Assembly (NCBI RefSeq): GCF_905163445.1
Contig: NC_053184.1
Coordinates: 17,794,001-17,858,000, forward strand
DNA length: 64,000 nt
Direction: 5' to 3'
Source: Pararge aegeria
Lineage: Eukaryota; Arthropoda; Insecta; Lepidoptera; Nymphalidae
Positions 46,237 through 56,870 of the stretch are shown piece after piece. How positions within the stretch are numbered: the stretch's first letter is position 1; every line of letters begins with the position of its first letter. Position numbers and translations under genes: made by a program. The notes beneath the pieces are model-generated. The model saw only the letters and a program-made list of their open reading frames with translations. It did no database searches and was not told the DNA's origin.

Positions 46237-47699
46237 ACCGTAGTACTTGCTTTAATAGAAATCCGTGTATTTTGTGTTGTAATACCTTTACTAATTATCG
46301 AAACGAAACAAAAGTACAAATAAGACAGTACAAAATCCGGCATAAACAATTTGGTGTGAAAAACACAAGTATAGAAAAGGATATTTTATTTCATAAGCTA
46401 CCTTTTTGATACTCGATGAACCATGGATAAACCATTGAAGTTTTTGCTAGATTGACATTATCATAAAATGTTGTTTTTTGTGAAGTGACTGGAAAATTGC
46501 ATTTCATTTATACCTAAATTTTGCGAGAAATAACAATAACTATGGTGGTACTCTTTTGTCGATTATATAATAACCATCTAGTTTAGACACGATCGTTCAG
46601 GGCAAATACCTAATTCCCAAAAAAGAGACCATGACATTGATTTCTCGAACCAAGAAATTCGGTGCCGAGAAGTAATTCATGGCTTTAAAAAATATGCGTC
46701 GTGGATCAGAAACAATTTACAAAATCTTTGCACTAGATACCAATTTTAGACGTGACGTTTTTATTTAATAAACACAGTTTTAAATTTAACACTACCAATT
46801 CTTATGTCACAACTAGTTAATACCTATTTATTAGGCGACAAAAATTAAGTATTTAATAAATCCCTATTATTATGTGATTACATCGAAAACTCCATGGTGT
46901 AGAACGGTTTCTGAACTAATGGTTCCAAAAAAATTGTAATGCTCTGACTTGTAAAATTAACATTAATTGTTGATGTGCGATTATAAACCTTATTACAAAC
47001 ACAAAACGATATATTACCGGGAAGGGGAAAAAGTAATTTTTTTTGGAACGTAGCGAGAAGCCGTGTTTAATTTTGCTTCTTCACGCTCATTGTGATTTGT
47101 AAAGCTGACTTGACAATTCCTGTAGTCGAGCTCGGAAATGTTTAGTTTTTCACTTAAGGGGCTACCTTTGAAATCAAGTAAATAAAAATAATATCTAGAT
47201 GACATAGAGGAAAAAGAAACTCACCCTTACATCGTTTTTATAAACATTTCCAATGATTGCTATCAATTCTATAAAAGTAACGTGATTAAAGACTTGAATT
47301 ACATACCTACGTTTAAACTTGAGGACCATTTTATTTATAGTGTCACTTATCTGTTAAGAAAGTGGTATTAATATGCCTAAGGTGGGCCCTTAATATTTAA
47401 AGTGTACCAATTCGTTTTTCTATATTAACAAGGTAAAAAGTGTTCTTAAAATATCCACCGCGTTTACAACAGAATAGATAGATACCTACGAGTATCTAGT
47501 ACCCACTCGTACCTGCAGAATAGATGACGATTAAAGTAAAAACGGCACGATTGATGTAATTGAGCAAATTGGCAAAAAGATTTATTATTGTAGTGGCAGT
47601 CATAGTAAGTATTTTTACTAGTAATTTAATAGTAATTCTACGGAGATGTTGATAAAGAACGAAAATACAGTGCAATGATTCTGAACCCACAGCAAACGA

Positions 47700-47845
47700 A
47701 TCCCAAATACAAAGTAGGTTCTCTTCTTCTACTTCTTGTCTTTATCTCAATTTTATTTGGTGTCGGGCCTCCTCGCACGTATAGACCTACGCCGGCTCTT
47801 TCTGTCCCGGGTTGTCTTGTCACAAGCGAGATGCTATTATGCAGA
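47700..47845 (+). repeat. Likely dispersed repeat with TTCTTCTACTTC
   Basis: TTCTTCTTCTACTTCTTGTC, TTGGTGTCGGGCCTCCTCGC and CCTACGCCGGCTCTTTCTGT resemble a common lepidopteran interspersed sequence. The overlapping open frames on both strands are not credible genes. Confidence 0.35.
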
Positions 47846-48108
47846 CAGCAGAACCGAGGGGATGCATAAAGACAAGGCTGCTATCTTTTGGAGTCCGGAT
47901 TGGATTAAGATTGATATCGCTAAGCTAAATTTTGGTTGTGGCTGTTTTAAAATTTAGTTGCAAAATTTGACCCAAACAACCCGACTTAGCATCTCTGCAA
48001 GTTAAATAAAAGCGTGTATAAACGACAACACCGAGATGGTAGTGCCCCTGATAGCCTATAGCCGTAAAAGATATGTAAGAACCTTCCCAGAAAAGATACG
48101 TTCTTAAC

Positions 48109-49300
48109 TTATTATTATTAAACTCTTTATTTGTATACCACAACATCAACATATTTAAAATATAACAAAAACAGAAACATCGAAAGAAGTAGTAATACAA
48201 AAGGCGGCCTTATCGCTTAATAGCGATCTCTGCCAGGCAACCTTAGAATTAGGAAAAAAAAAGAAGAGGAGAATAGACTGCTGGTGGTACAAATATTAAA
48301 ATACATACATGCAAATAACTACATGCTAATACATAAACTAGTGTGCACAAATAGATAAAAAGTAAATAATATAATAAATAAATAAATATAAAAATAAACT
48401 AATATATATAATAACAACACTTACATAATTAAATACTATAACATACAATAAATGAGTAAGTATATACAATATACATACTATTAAAAGTCGTTAACAATAT
48501 AATGGGCCTTAACTGCTCTTTTAAATATCGCCAGTGATTTGGATCGTCGTATGCTCAATGGAAGCGCATTCCACAATTCCACAGCTCGTACGCTAAACGA
48601 ACGCTTATAAAATTTTGTCCTATGATAAGGCATACACAGCGTCAGCGCACGGCACGATCATAAACCAGATTGCTCACCAAGAAAAGTGAACTTCTCTTTT
48701 AAATACGAGGGAGTATTTAGATGAAATAACACACAGTACAGAAGAGAAAGTACATGCATATCCCGGCGACGACGAATAGGAAGCCACTTGAGTTTTTGTC
48801 GAAATTCGGAAACATGGTCATATTTGCGAAGGCCATATATGAACCGAATAGCAAGATTTTGAAGACGCTCAAGTTTATTAAGCTGATCCTCGGTCAGATT
48901 AATAAAGCTTGCATCCGCATAATCGAGAATAGATAGAAAGAGAGAATGTGCTAGCATAACTTTGGTCGGAATTGGAAGAAATGATTGCAGCCTTCGCAAC
49001 GAGCTCATCGCGACAAACACTTTCTGACTCAGCTCTTTGACATGCACTGTCCATGACAATTCCCGGTCGAGGAATACACCAAGATCTTTAACAGAGTCAC
49101 AAAAAGGAATAGCGATGCCATTATAAATAACAGAAGGAATGCTCAGCCAATCAACCCTCGCGATCATTCCTGAGCTACCAATAACGATAGCTTTTGATTT
49201 TGCAGGATTGACCTTTAGCCCATATTGCCTGCTCCACTCAGAAATTGCAGCCATATCATTATTTATAGCTGCAACAGCAGAACCAAGATTTTGAAGGGTA
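48109..49300 (-). mobile_element. 5'-truncated Jockey-type LINE
   Basis: A minus-strand LINE 3' end: RT C-terminal coding region, roughly 370-bp 3' UTR, an AATAAA-containing 3' end and a TAA-repeat tail at 48109-48120. The 3' UTR carries the TTATCGCTTAATAGCGAT palindrome seen in four other places in the window. A candidate duplication of ACGTTCTTAAC (48098-48108) appears as ACGTACTTAAA (49301-49311, 9 of 11 identical) and lies exactly where the protein similarity starts, so the 5' truncation point is well supported. A shorter relative is at 39241-39720. Jockey/CR1-like placement rests on the WNALP and FK..VK C-terminal motifs. Confidence 0.75.
48481..49300 (-). pseudogene. Jockey-type reverse transcriptase C-terminal fragment, in-frame stop
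   Basis: The reading frame holds about 270 codons of the RT thumb and C-terminal region: EWSRQYGLKVNPAKSKAI, VKDLGVFLDRELSW, LAHSLFLSILDYAD and WLPIRRRRDMH are all typical of Jockey/CR1-group polymerases. An in-frame TGA at 48658-48660 interrupts it. The same frame then stays open to a TAA at 48481-48483 and encodes FSVRAVELWNALPLSIRR and IFKRAVKAHY, the usual C-terminal end, so the TGA is a point lesion and not the natural terminus. Catalytic FADD and the whole endonuclease are missing. No promoter or start belongs to this fragment. Antisense open frames here are shadows. Confidence 0.85.
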
Positions 49301-49827
49301 ACGTACTTAAAATATAAAATACATTTATTCAAGATGCCTGGCTTGACAGACTCTTGTGTAACAAACTGTTTAGTAACCCGGACTGCCGTCACTAGCGACG
49401 GTTTGGAAAGATTATACTGAAAATAAGCTTGCCAGTTTTTTTTTTAGTAGAAAAGGCTAAAAACTCGCCAGTTACTCTTTCTAATAAAAAAAAGCAAACG
49501 ATATTAACTCTCTGAAGACTCTTTTTTTCTCTAAATCTATAATAGGAGCTTGATCCATGCTACAATCAAATTATCTATTACTAAATTATATATTCATAAC
49601 AATGAATTTTGTACACTTAATATTGAATAGCATTGAAATTAATTTTATCTTATCTTTTAACTTTTCGGTGTTTGTAGTAAATAATGTAATTTGTGTACAA
49701 TTTGCCTGTGATATTATGATTAGAATATTGAATTAAATAACAGATAACTTAATTCTTTGAATTAATCACACTAATCGGCATAGCTGTATATGTATATGAT
49801 CGATAATAACGAACGAATCATGACCAT

Positions 49828-49936
49828 CGTGGCGTGCACTTCATACATGCACAAAAGCACTGCCTACCTTAAAATATCTCCCTTCCATCGTCCTTCTTTA
49901 TGCATACTCTCTTCAAAAACCCTGTGCACGCCACCG
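49828..49936. mobile_element. Short hAT-type MITE (109 bp), second family
   Basis: Ends are CGTGGCGTGCAC and GTGCACGCCACCG. The flanks ATGACCAT (49820-49827) and ATGACCTT (49937-49944) are an 8-bp candidate duplication with one mismatch. The interior shares TTCATACATGCACAAAAGCA with copies at 36.6 and 44.4 kb. Confidence 0.7.
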
Positions 49937-50014
49937 ATGACCTTTACATCACTACGCGTGAGAACAATGTTTGCACGAATATAATTTTTTTTTTATAGTT
50001 CATAGAGAGCAAGG

Positions 50015-50240
50015 GAGCAGGCGGGTCCCCTGATGTTAAGACGTGATTGACCAATGAACATATGAAGAACCTTCAGGCAGGCCAGTTTCCTCACTTTTTT
50101 CCTACACCGTTAAAGCAAGTGATATTTAAATGCTAAACGCCCACATTTATAAGAGAAGTTAAAGATACGTGCCGAGGTTCGAACTTGGCCCGCGAAAGTA
50201 AAGACGTAGTTCTAACCTGTAGGCTAACACCGCTTCTATA
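50015..50240 (-). mobile_element. SINE (family A variant)
   Basis: Body with GTTTCCTCAC and CACCGTTAAAGCAAGTGATA, and a head with GAGGTTCGAACTTGGCCC. The tail side carries GGGAGCAGGCGGGTCCCCTG and CCTGATGTTAAGACGTGATT, a different 3' module from the other copies. Confidence 0.6.
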
Positions 50241-50509
50241 TTCCTATTATATTATATGATTAAAGTTTGGACCCGACAACCGTTCACTCGATAGCACAAT
50301 ACCACAAGTGCTTATAAAATATTATCGCGAGGAAACAAAGCGAGCTGCAAGTAATATCAGTAACACAGATAATAATTGGAATTAATGGCCGCTCAATAGA
50401 CACACGACATAAACGTGGGGTAGCTATCCGTTGAAATTAACGAGGAATACGAGAACATTTATTGACTCATTATTATTACTTCAATCTACACAGACTTTCT
50501 CAACTTGCG

Positions 50510-50563
50510 TGGCAAATATTTGATAAAACCAGGCCGAGCCTTGGTTTTATCAAATATTAGCCG
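50510..50563. repeat. Inverted repeat around GATAAAACCA
   Basis: AATATTTGATAAAACCA (50515-50531) and TGGTTTTATCAAATATT (50542-50558) are complementary, with GGC/GCC outside. The next 250 bp contain repeated AACCGG-type motifs, suggesting a decayed DNA transposon. Confidence 0.7.
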
Positions 50564-51114
50564 GTTTGAATTTACCGGAAAGTTTTGGTTAGTAACCGGT
50601 TTATTGTAAGTTCTGCGTTTTACCGAACAAATGATTGAACGAAGCGAAATGCCGTTACCGTTTTAATTGAGCGAACGATTTCGTTACGTTTATTATAAAT
50701 ATATTTTTATATTATGCAAAACGCGCTAGTCCCTTTGACAAAAGCCTAGTTTCTTAGTTTAACCGGCTAAAAAAAAGAAACCGAAATCTTAACCGTAATG
50801 ATTCCGATACCGGTTCCGATTTCCGAACTTTGGATAAAACGTATTTTACTTTATATGTATAAACACAAAAAAAGCATTGCCAAACTCCCAAAAAATAAAA
50901 ACAAACAATATACCCTTGATGGAAATTATATTATTAGTAGTGTATCAACTCTAAAAGTACAATACAGATTGGCCGAAAACTAGGTTCCGATTGGTATTAC
51001 TGTCGAAAAATATGTACATTCTCGTAAAGCTGAATTTGAATGTTAATCAAGACGGTGAGACCTCGCACGTACCATTAGGCTATTTTTAAAACAGGGCAAA
51101 CCAACGAAATATAA

Positions 51115-51255
51115 TATCCTATCAAACTCAAAGTTAAATATTTCTTTATTCAAATAGACACATCATAGATAGCATTTTGATGGGTATGTTACATAATAAA
51201 TAAGTACATTGTAGTGAGGTGATGGCCCTAACTTCAGTCGTACACTTATGTCTAG
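51115..51255 (-). repeat. Dispersed repeat (family H)
   Basis: AAACTCAAAGTTAAATATTT, CTTTATTCAAATAGACACAT and GTAGTGAGGTGATGGCCCTA, the reverse orientation. Confidence 0.5.
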
Positions 51256-51658
51256 GTATTTTGGGGCTGTCAATCCGAAAAAGAACGAATCCATGGAAAC
51301 CCCTCAAAAGATCCCCATACATACGGAAAAGGCAAAGTTAGCACGAAATATTTAATAAATACCGCTGTTTGTTTTCTGTTGAAAGGGTATTAAAATTGGA
51401 ATATGTGTGGTCATACATATAGGCGAGAATGTCAAAGGTGACATGACAAAGCCGGGCAGGTGTGGGGCAAGGGCAGCTGCGCGAGACTTCGTTTTTCTCG
51501 ATCAATTCCGTGGCGATATTTTAAATTGCAATAGTTTATTACACTGTGACGTTAAAGGCTTGCAATGTTATTTTATCGAAATGTTAGCTGGTAAACAATT
51601 TATTGAATGGGACTTGTCTACATTCAGCACATTGCCTGGACACACTTTCACTTTTAAA

Positions 51659-51745
51659 TATCCATACTAATATTGACAATGCGAAAGTATGTGTGTTTGT
51701 TTGTCACGGATCAACCTCTGAACTTATATTGACGGAATTTAGCAT
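51659..51745 (+). mobile_element. Helitron-like fragment
   Basis: CATACTAATATTGACAATGC, GAAAGTATGTGTGTTTGTTT and CACGGATCAACCTCTGAACT, the 5' part only. Confidence 0.4.
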
Positions 51746-51749
51746 AAGT

Positions 51750-52685
51750 AAATAAGTAATAATTTATTTGCCAGAATGTTTGTAAAAAGGAATATTAATA
51801 ATTTTTCATATATAGACCATAACATTCAACTAAATTAATATTTCATGGAAACGAATTATAATTAAAAGAATTGGTAAATGTAATAAAAAAAGACACAATC
51901 ACATAAAGTATTCCTTTTAGAAAGCTTTTTAGAAATACTTTACATCCTAGGACCCTATATTTCATAATGCATTTTGTATGCTAAATATATATATATATAT
52001 ATATATACAAGTATACAGATATAATTTTTAACGTCACAAAATGTGTACGACTAAAATGTCGACGGATAGGAACTTTTAATATACATTCAAGTTACTTCCT
52101 AATGTGTTTAAAAAATATACGAGAAATTTATAAATAAAGAACACATCAAATGGAACAAATAAAACAAATCTCATATCCGTTACCCCGGCTTTGTGCGATG
52201 TGTGCGTGTGTTATGCTTAAGCCTTAACATTAACCAATTAGGAAAGGTTTCGAATTTCACCAATTTCAACTCGGATAGCATGCCTGTGAAGATTGTGATC
52301 GCATCAGACACCTACGTACAGATTGTATTAATATGCATGAAAAATAAGTGTACACATTGTTAACCATTTCATCCGTGTACGATTTTTACGAGTTAACGGA
52401 TTCCTTCACGGTCCAACGGATAGGTCATAGGAAACGGTTTATCGTGAGGCGATCTTCGATTTTATAGAATTTATAAATAGAACTGTGGGAACATTAATTG
52501 TAATACTGGTTCGATACTTTAATATAGTCGGGAGAGTAACAGAATGGGTGCAATTATGATCGTCGAATCGTTGTTTTTTTTTTAATATTTCGTACAAATT
52601 CGTATTGCTTTCGATATTTAAAGTGGTGGACGCTGATGTCTTTTACGAGGGAGACAGGTGCAAAGGGGTAATTTAATATTTTAAA
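51750..52685. other. AT-rich stretch, nothing recognised
   Basis: One AT microsatellite (51984-52007). No coding-like frame. Confidence 0.4.
51984..52007. repeat. AT microsatellite
   Basis: Uninterrupted AT dinucleotides. Confidence 0.9.
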
Positions 52686-52689
52686 GTTT

Positions 52690-52775
52690 CTGGATTTACC
52701 CGACAAAGACGTGTCCCCAAGTTAGTTAGCGTCCCTGTTCGATGCCGCGCAGAAAATAAGGATTAGGGGGTATTT
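52690..52775 (+). mobile_element. SINE fragment (family G)
   Basis: ACCCGACAAAGACGTGTCCC, GTTCGATGCCGCGCAG and GATTAGGGGGTAT match the middle block. Confidence 0.45.
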
Positions 52776-53160
52776 TTGTTAGGAAATTAGGATATTAGGT
52801 TTGTCATCGGTTTGTTTATCAATAAAAAAAAATAGTTAAGTTAAAGCCTAGAGTTAATGGGTCTAACTTCTTAAAATCTTTATTTCTAAGAGCCTGCCTG
52901 GCTAAGGAAAATATTCCAAGATACTAGATATTTGTCTAAAATAGGCAAGAAGCTGGGAGTTACTTGTTTTCATCATTCATACATCATTTCATCTTATTAA
53001 ACCTTCAGATCCATGCATAAGTATAAGATGTGATAAATTTCCCCATTCCCAAAGCTTCGATTAAAACATACTTTATGTAATTACTCTACCCAAGGAATGT
53101 TTAGTCTCATCAAGAAAGGTAACTGGACAGCATCTTTATAAAAATCTAGCCTGAGCTTTT

Positions 53161-53400
53161 TTTTATTCCGCTACATGTTAGCCCTTGTCTGTAATCTCAC
53201 CTTGTGGGTAATGATGATGCAGTCTAAGATGGTAGCGGGCCAACCTGCTACAACGCACCGGAACACTAAATCGTTTAGCCGGACGTCTCTGTCCAGACCA
53301 GAGGAAATTCATAAATAATAAATTCCCAAATTGCCGGGCAACGAACCCGGGACCTCCTACTTACATTCATAGCGCACACCGTTGCGGCACGGGTTGTCAA
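53161..53400 (-). mobile_element. tRNA-derived SINE (family G), near full length
   Basis: Left (3') end TACATGTTAGCCCTTGTCTG, then GATGATGCAGTCTAAGATGG, GTCTCTGTCCAGACCAGAGG, and a tRNA-like head whose B box region reads GAACCCGGGACCTCC on the plus strand. This family is the most frequent in the window. Confidence 0.75.
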
Positions 53401-53597
53401 GTATGTAGTAGGCATGTAAAGTACAGAGAGTTATTCCTTAATACATTCTAAGGCTATTTAAGTATAATATGTACAAGGTAACCGTTCCGTCTCTTTTCTT
53501 GTCTCATGTTAGCACTATCTGGTATAAGTATATTGTGACTATATTGTAGGTGTTGTTAATGTAAGTAATGTTGTATGTACAAGTTTATTTATTTATT

Positions 53598-53640
53598 TAC
53601 TACAAGTTAGCCCTTGACTACAATTTCACCTGGGGGTACG
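53598..53640 (-). repeat. SINE tail fragment (family G)
   Basis: CTACAAGTTAGCCCTTGACT and ACAATTTCACCTGGGG, the 3' end only. It abuts the left target duplication of the R2/R4-type element and supplies the spurious N-terminus of that element's open frame. Confidence 0.6.
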
Positions 53641-53662
53641 TTAATAATAATAAATATACTAC

Positions 53663-55046
53663 TTGGTGTAGACAAGTGTGCGGTAATCATTGTAGAGCGA
53701 GGTAGGGTTGTGAGCTCTGAGAATATAGTTCTTTCAGAAACTATTATTCTCAAATCACTTCGTGAAGGGGAGACCTATAAATATCTTGGAATGTCAGAAG
53801 CACTTGGTATTGAGGTAGGGCACATGAAACAGGTAGTGCAGGAACGCTTCTTTAGCCGCCTGGAAAAAGTACTAAAGAGTCTTTTATCAGGTGGTAATAA
53901 GGTGCGTGCCTTTAATAGCTGGGTCAAGCCCTTACTCATATACACTTTTGGCATTCTAAAGTGGACTCAAACTGAACTGGACACCCTGGACTGTAAAGTT
54001 CGCAAACTGTTGACGGCTTACCGTATGCATCACCCACGTTCCTCTGTAATGAGGTTGTACATCCCACGCAAGTGTGGAGGACGTGGTCTTTTGAATGCCA
54101 AGAACCTTCATAATTGTGAGGTGTGCAATCTTAGAGATCATTTTCTTAGAATGAATATGGATATGTGTAAGGATGTCGTTGCAGTAGATAAGGGTCTTAC
54201 TCCACTATTCCTTGGCAAAGAGAACTGGCGCAAGCCAAAAGTAGTTAGCAACTCAGATCGTGTGGCGGTATGGAAGAGTAAGGAGTTGCATGGCAGATTC
54301 TACAAGGCCCTGTCGGGACCAGATGTAGATCAAATCGCATCTGTATCCTGGTTACAGTTCGGTGACCTATTTGGGGAAACCGAGGGTTTTGTCTGTGCAA
54401 TTATGGACGAAGTCATCAAGACGAGAAACTACCGGAAACACATTATGAAAGATGGCACTCTAGACATATGTCGAGCGTGTCATCGTCCTGGGGAGTCCCT
54501 CAGGCATATAGTTTCCGGGTGTTCTCATCTTGCTAACTTGCACAGACATAATCAAGTAGCCAGGATAGTTCATCAACAACTTGCTCTTCGGTTTGGCCTT
54601 ATCGATTTTGAGATGCCTTACTATAGGTACGACCCGGCGTCAGTTCTTGAAAATAGCAGTGCAGTGCATTGCTCTACTGGGATCGAACGATTATCACTGA
54701 CAGGTATATTACAGCTAATAGACCTGATATAGTGCTAGTCGATCGATCAGTGCGCCGTGCAATAATTGTTGACATAACTATTCCACATGACGATAATCTG
54801 GTGAAAGCTGAAAAGGAAAAAGTATCTAAATACTTGGACCTTGCTCACGAGATTACCGCCATGTGGAGTGTTGAGTCGACCGTTGTTGTTCCGATCGTCG
54901 TTTCAGTCAATGGTCTTCTCGCGAAAAGCTTCGACCAACATCTCAAGAAGCTTTCGCTTGGTTGTTGGATCAAGGGTCGGATACAGAAGGCAGTAGTCCT
55001 TGAAACGGCGCGTATTGTGAGGAGGTTTCTCACATTGGAGCCCTGA
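53663..55046 (+). pseudogene. Reverse transcriptase C-terminus, CCHC finger and restriction-like endonuclease (broken)
   Basis: Two overlapping frames make one gene. The first (to 54732) starts just past the RT catalytic centre with GVDKCAV, then has YKYLGM (RT region 7), a thumb-like stretch, RKCGGRGL, and a zinc finger of form C-X2-C-X8-H-X4-C around CRACHRPGESLRHIV. The second (from about 54669 to the TGA at 55044) begins LYWDRTIITDR and carries the PD-(D/E)XK-like signature NRPD followed 15 residues later by the Asp of VDITIP. Family members read straight from the finger into the LYWDR segment, so a frameshift near 54655-54670 separates them here. There is no real start codon: the open frame extends upstream to 53614 only because SINE-derived and duplicated target sequence happen to be open. 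Non-functional. Confidence 0.85.
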
Positions 55047-55091
55047 CCACCGGTTGCTTGGGCATTCAAAAGCCCCGCAAGCGGAGGGTGG
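55047..55091 (+). other. Structured 3' UTR motif of the R2/R4-type element
   Basis: Directly after the stop codon the sequence begins CCACCGG and ends GGGTGG, with TTGCTTGGGC and GCCCCGCAAGC inside. These segments can pair into a stem with small bulges around an ATTCAAAA loop. In R2-like elements the reverse transcriptase recognises structured 3' UTR RNA for target-primed reverse transcription. That this hairpin has such a role is inference. A T-run and A-rich tail follow to about 55190. Confidence 0.45.
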
Positions 55092-55190
55092 AAGTTTTTT
55101 TTTTTTTATAAATTTTTAATAGTGTTTTTTAATTTATTCTTAAGCATTGTTAATAATTTAAAAAAAAAAAAGAAAAATAATAAATGATAG

Positions 55191-55442
55191 ATAATAATAA
55201 TATACTACGACGATACACACATGTAGCCCCAAAGTAAGCGTAGCTTGTGTTATAGGTACCTACCTACTAAGCTGACTGATAATTATTTTTATAAATAATA
55301 TACATAAAAACTTATAATAAACAGATAAACACCCAGCCAATGAAAAAAAAACATATTCATCTCACACATTTTCCAGTTATAGGAATAGAAACCCACAGCC
55401 TTCGACTCAGAAAGCAGGGTCGCTGTCCACTGCGCTAATCGG
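55191..55442 (-). mobile_element. tRNA-derived SINE (family J), full length
   Basis: Minus-strand head GCGCAGTGGACAGCGACCCT (tRNA-like; B box region GGGTTTCTATTCC degenerate), middle with CTGGGTGTTTATCTG, and the AAGCTACGCTTACTTTGGGG block before a TAA-repeat tail at its left end. That tail was the insertion target of the R2/R4-type element. Confidence 0.75.
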
Positions 55443-56644
55443 TAACGGGCTAACCAAACCGAAGTCTCCCATCAGACATATGAGTACGTGTTCAATATAA
55501 CTTCACATTTCCCATAGATTCTATCAAAACTCACTTTTTAATCATCAGCATCTAAGGAATTTTAAGTGTCATGTAGGTAAGGTAACTACAGGTCGTCTCT
55601 ATAAATCCAGCCTAGGCATGTAGATTGTAGAGTCGAGAGCGAAATTCCTAGACTTATTCCAAGGCTATTCAACATTCCACGTTCAGGCCGGCTTGCGTGA
55701 CTCCTATCCTACCTTAACACTTTAAAGGTATATGCAGACACCACGGTCAGGGCATCGTCAGTATTCAGATTGGGATGGAAAAAAGTTGCTGGCACTTGTG
55801 CGTTTTTAGAACCTTCAACATCCCCTGACTGACACACGCTCCCTCATTGCTATCTGCCTTTTTAACAGTACGTAATGTAAACCGGTTGAATACAATTAAA
55901 TACACATACAATCTGTATTGAAAGCTGTAATGCTTTAACTGACGACAAGTATACATAATTGCAGATAACTGAGACACGGATACTTATGAAATCAGGGATA
56001 TCTGGCCAAGGTTTCGGTGTTATGTAGCCCTGACACTGATATATCTGGAGAGACCTTTATACTAACTTATTAAATACCGTTACTAAACTGGAATGATTAG
56101 GGTAAAGAACCATTTAGTTTTCATACAACAAAAACGAGTTGAGTTATTTAACTTTAGGTACAAAAAGGTAAGTAAGTAATCCTTGGTTTTATTAATATCT
56201 AACATGTCAAAGTACCACAAAAAATTACGAAAGGTTACCTAAACTTCAACTTTATTCAATGTCATGCTCCAGTCATTTGTGTAGGGTTCCTTATCACATA
56301 ATAGAAAAACAGAAATCGGGTTCACTGTCCGTATGCCCGTCGAAATGATGGTACCTGGTTCGTTCATAAAATCAACAATTCACTATGAGAGCGAGAGAAA
56401 AACGTTTACCTATTACATCAATCAAGCCAAGTTACAATCCCACTGCTGAAACAGAAATCTTCTGTTATAAGAGAGAGATAGCGAGACCCACAACTCTGCT
56501 CCAGTGTGGGTATTGACACTCCTAATTAACGATTGTCATTATCAGGTATGTCGTAAGTTCAAGACTTCGGCTTCACTTTCGTTCGATCGCTGGCACCTTA
56601 TGCTTTTCGAAGTTTTCGAGCTTTGTGCATTTTAAGGACTTATC

Positions 56645-56680
56645 ACTTGCGCCAACGATGCTTTCATCGTTAACGCAAGT
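56645..56680. repeat. Short hairpin
   Basis: ACTTGCGCCAACGATG and CATCGTTAACGCAAGT pair at 14 of 16 positions around CTTT. Confidence 0.6.
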
Positions 56681-56754
56681 CATATTTACTATAAGGATAC
56701 CGGTAATCTTGACAGTTCCCTATAGTGGTCTAACTAGGTGTGTGAATTTCAAGA

Positions 56755-56870
56755 ATCCACACTAGACCACATCGGTGGACTACGGCCCAAACCCTTGTCA
56801 TACTGCGAGGTCACCAGTGCCCTGAAGAGGGCTGGTAATGGGAGATAATCATTATGACGATCAGGTGTTT
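56755..56870 (+). mobile_element. SINE 3' fragment (family A)
   Basis: GGTGGACTACGGCCCAAACC, then GGGCTGGTAATGGGAGATAA and an AT-rich tail. Confidence 0.5.

Larger units (their letters stand above)
44580..47695. other. No gene recognised apart from one SINE
   Basis: Frames at 45637-45955 (minus, two phases) and 46149-46349 (minus, over SINE sequence) have no known domain. Confidence 0.35.
53663..55190 (+). mobile_element. 5'-truncated R2/R4-Dong-type non-LTR retrotransposon
   Basis: This is the 3' part of a LINE whose coding region ends in a CCHC finger and a restriction-like endonuclease, the layout of the R2, R4/Dong and related clades. Upstream reverse-transcriptase motifs, including the FADD-type active site, are absent, so it is a dead-on-arrival copy made by incomplete target-primed reverse transcription. 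The boundaries come from a candidate target-site duplication: TAA triplets followed by TATACTAC at 53644-53662, repeated at 55191-55208 with one base of length difference. The right copy continues into the TAA-rich tail of a minus-strand SINE (55191-55442), so the element inserted into that tail. Dong elements are known to favour TAA repeats, which fits, but clade assignment needs a tree. Confidence 0.8.

Noticed and set aside
53614..53662. N-terminal extension of the retrotransposon frame
   Set aside because: It translates a SINE tail fragment and the duplicated TAA target, and begins at a TTG. It is not part of any protein.
53663..55190. True rDNA-resident R2 element
   Set aside because: No ribosomal RNA gene sequence flanks it. 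The flanks are SINE DNA.
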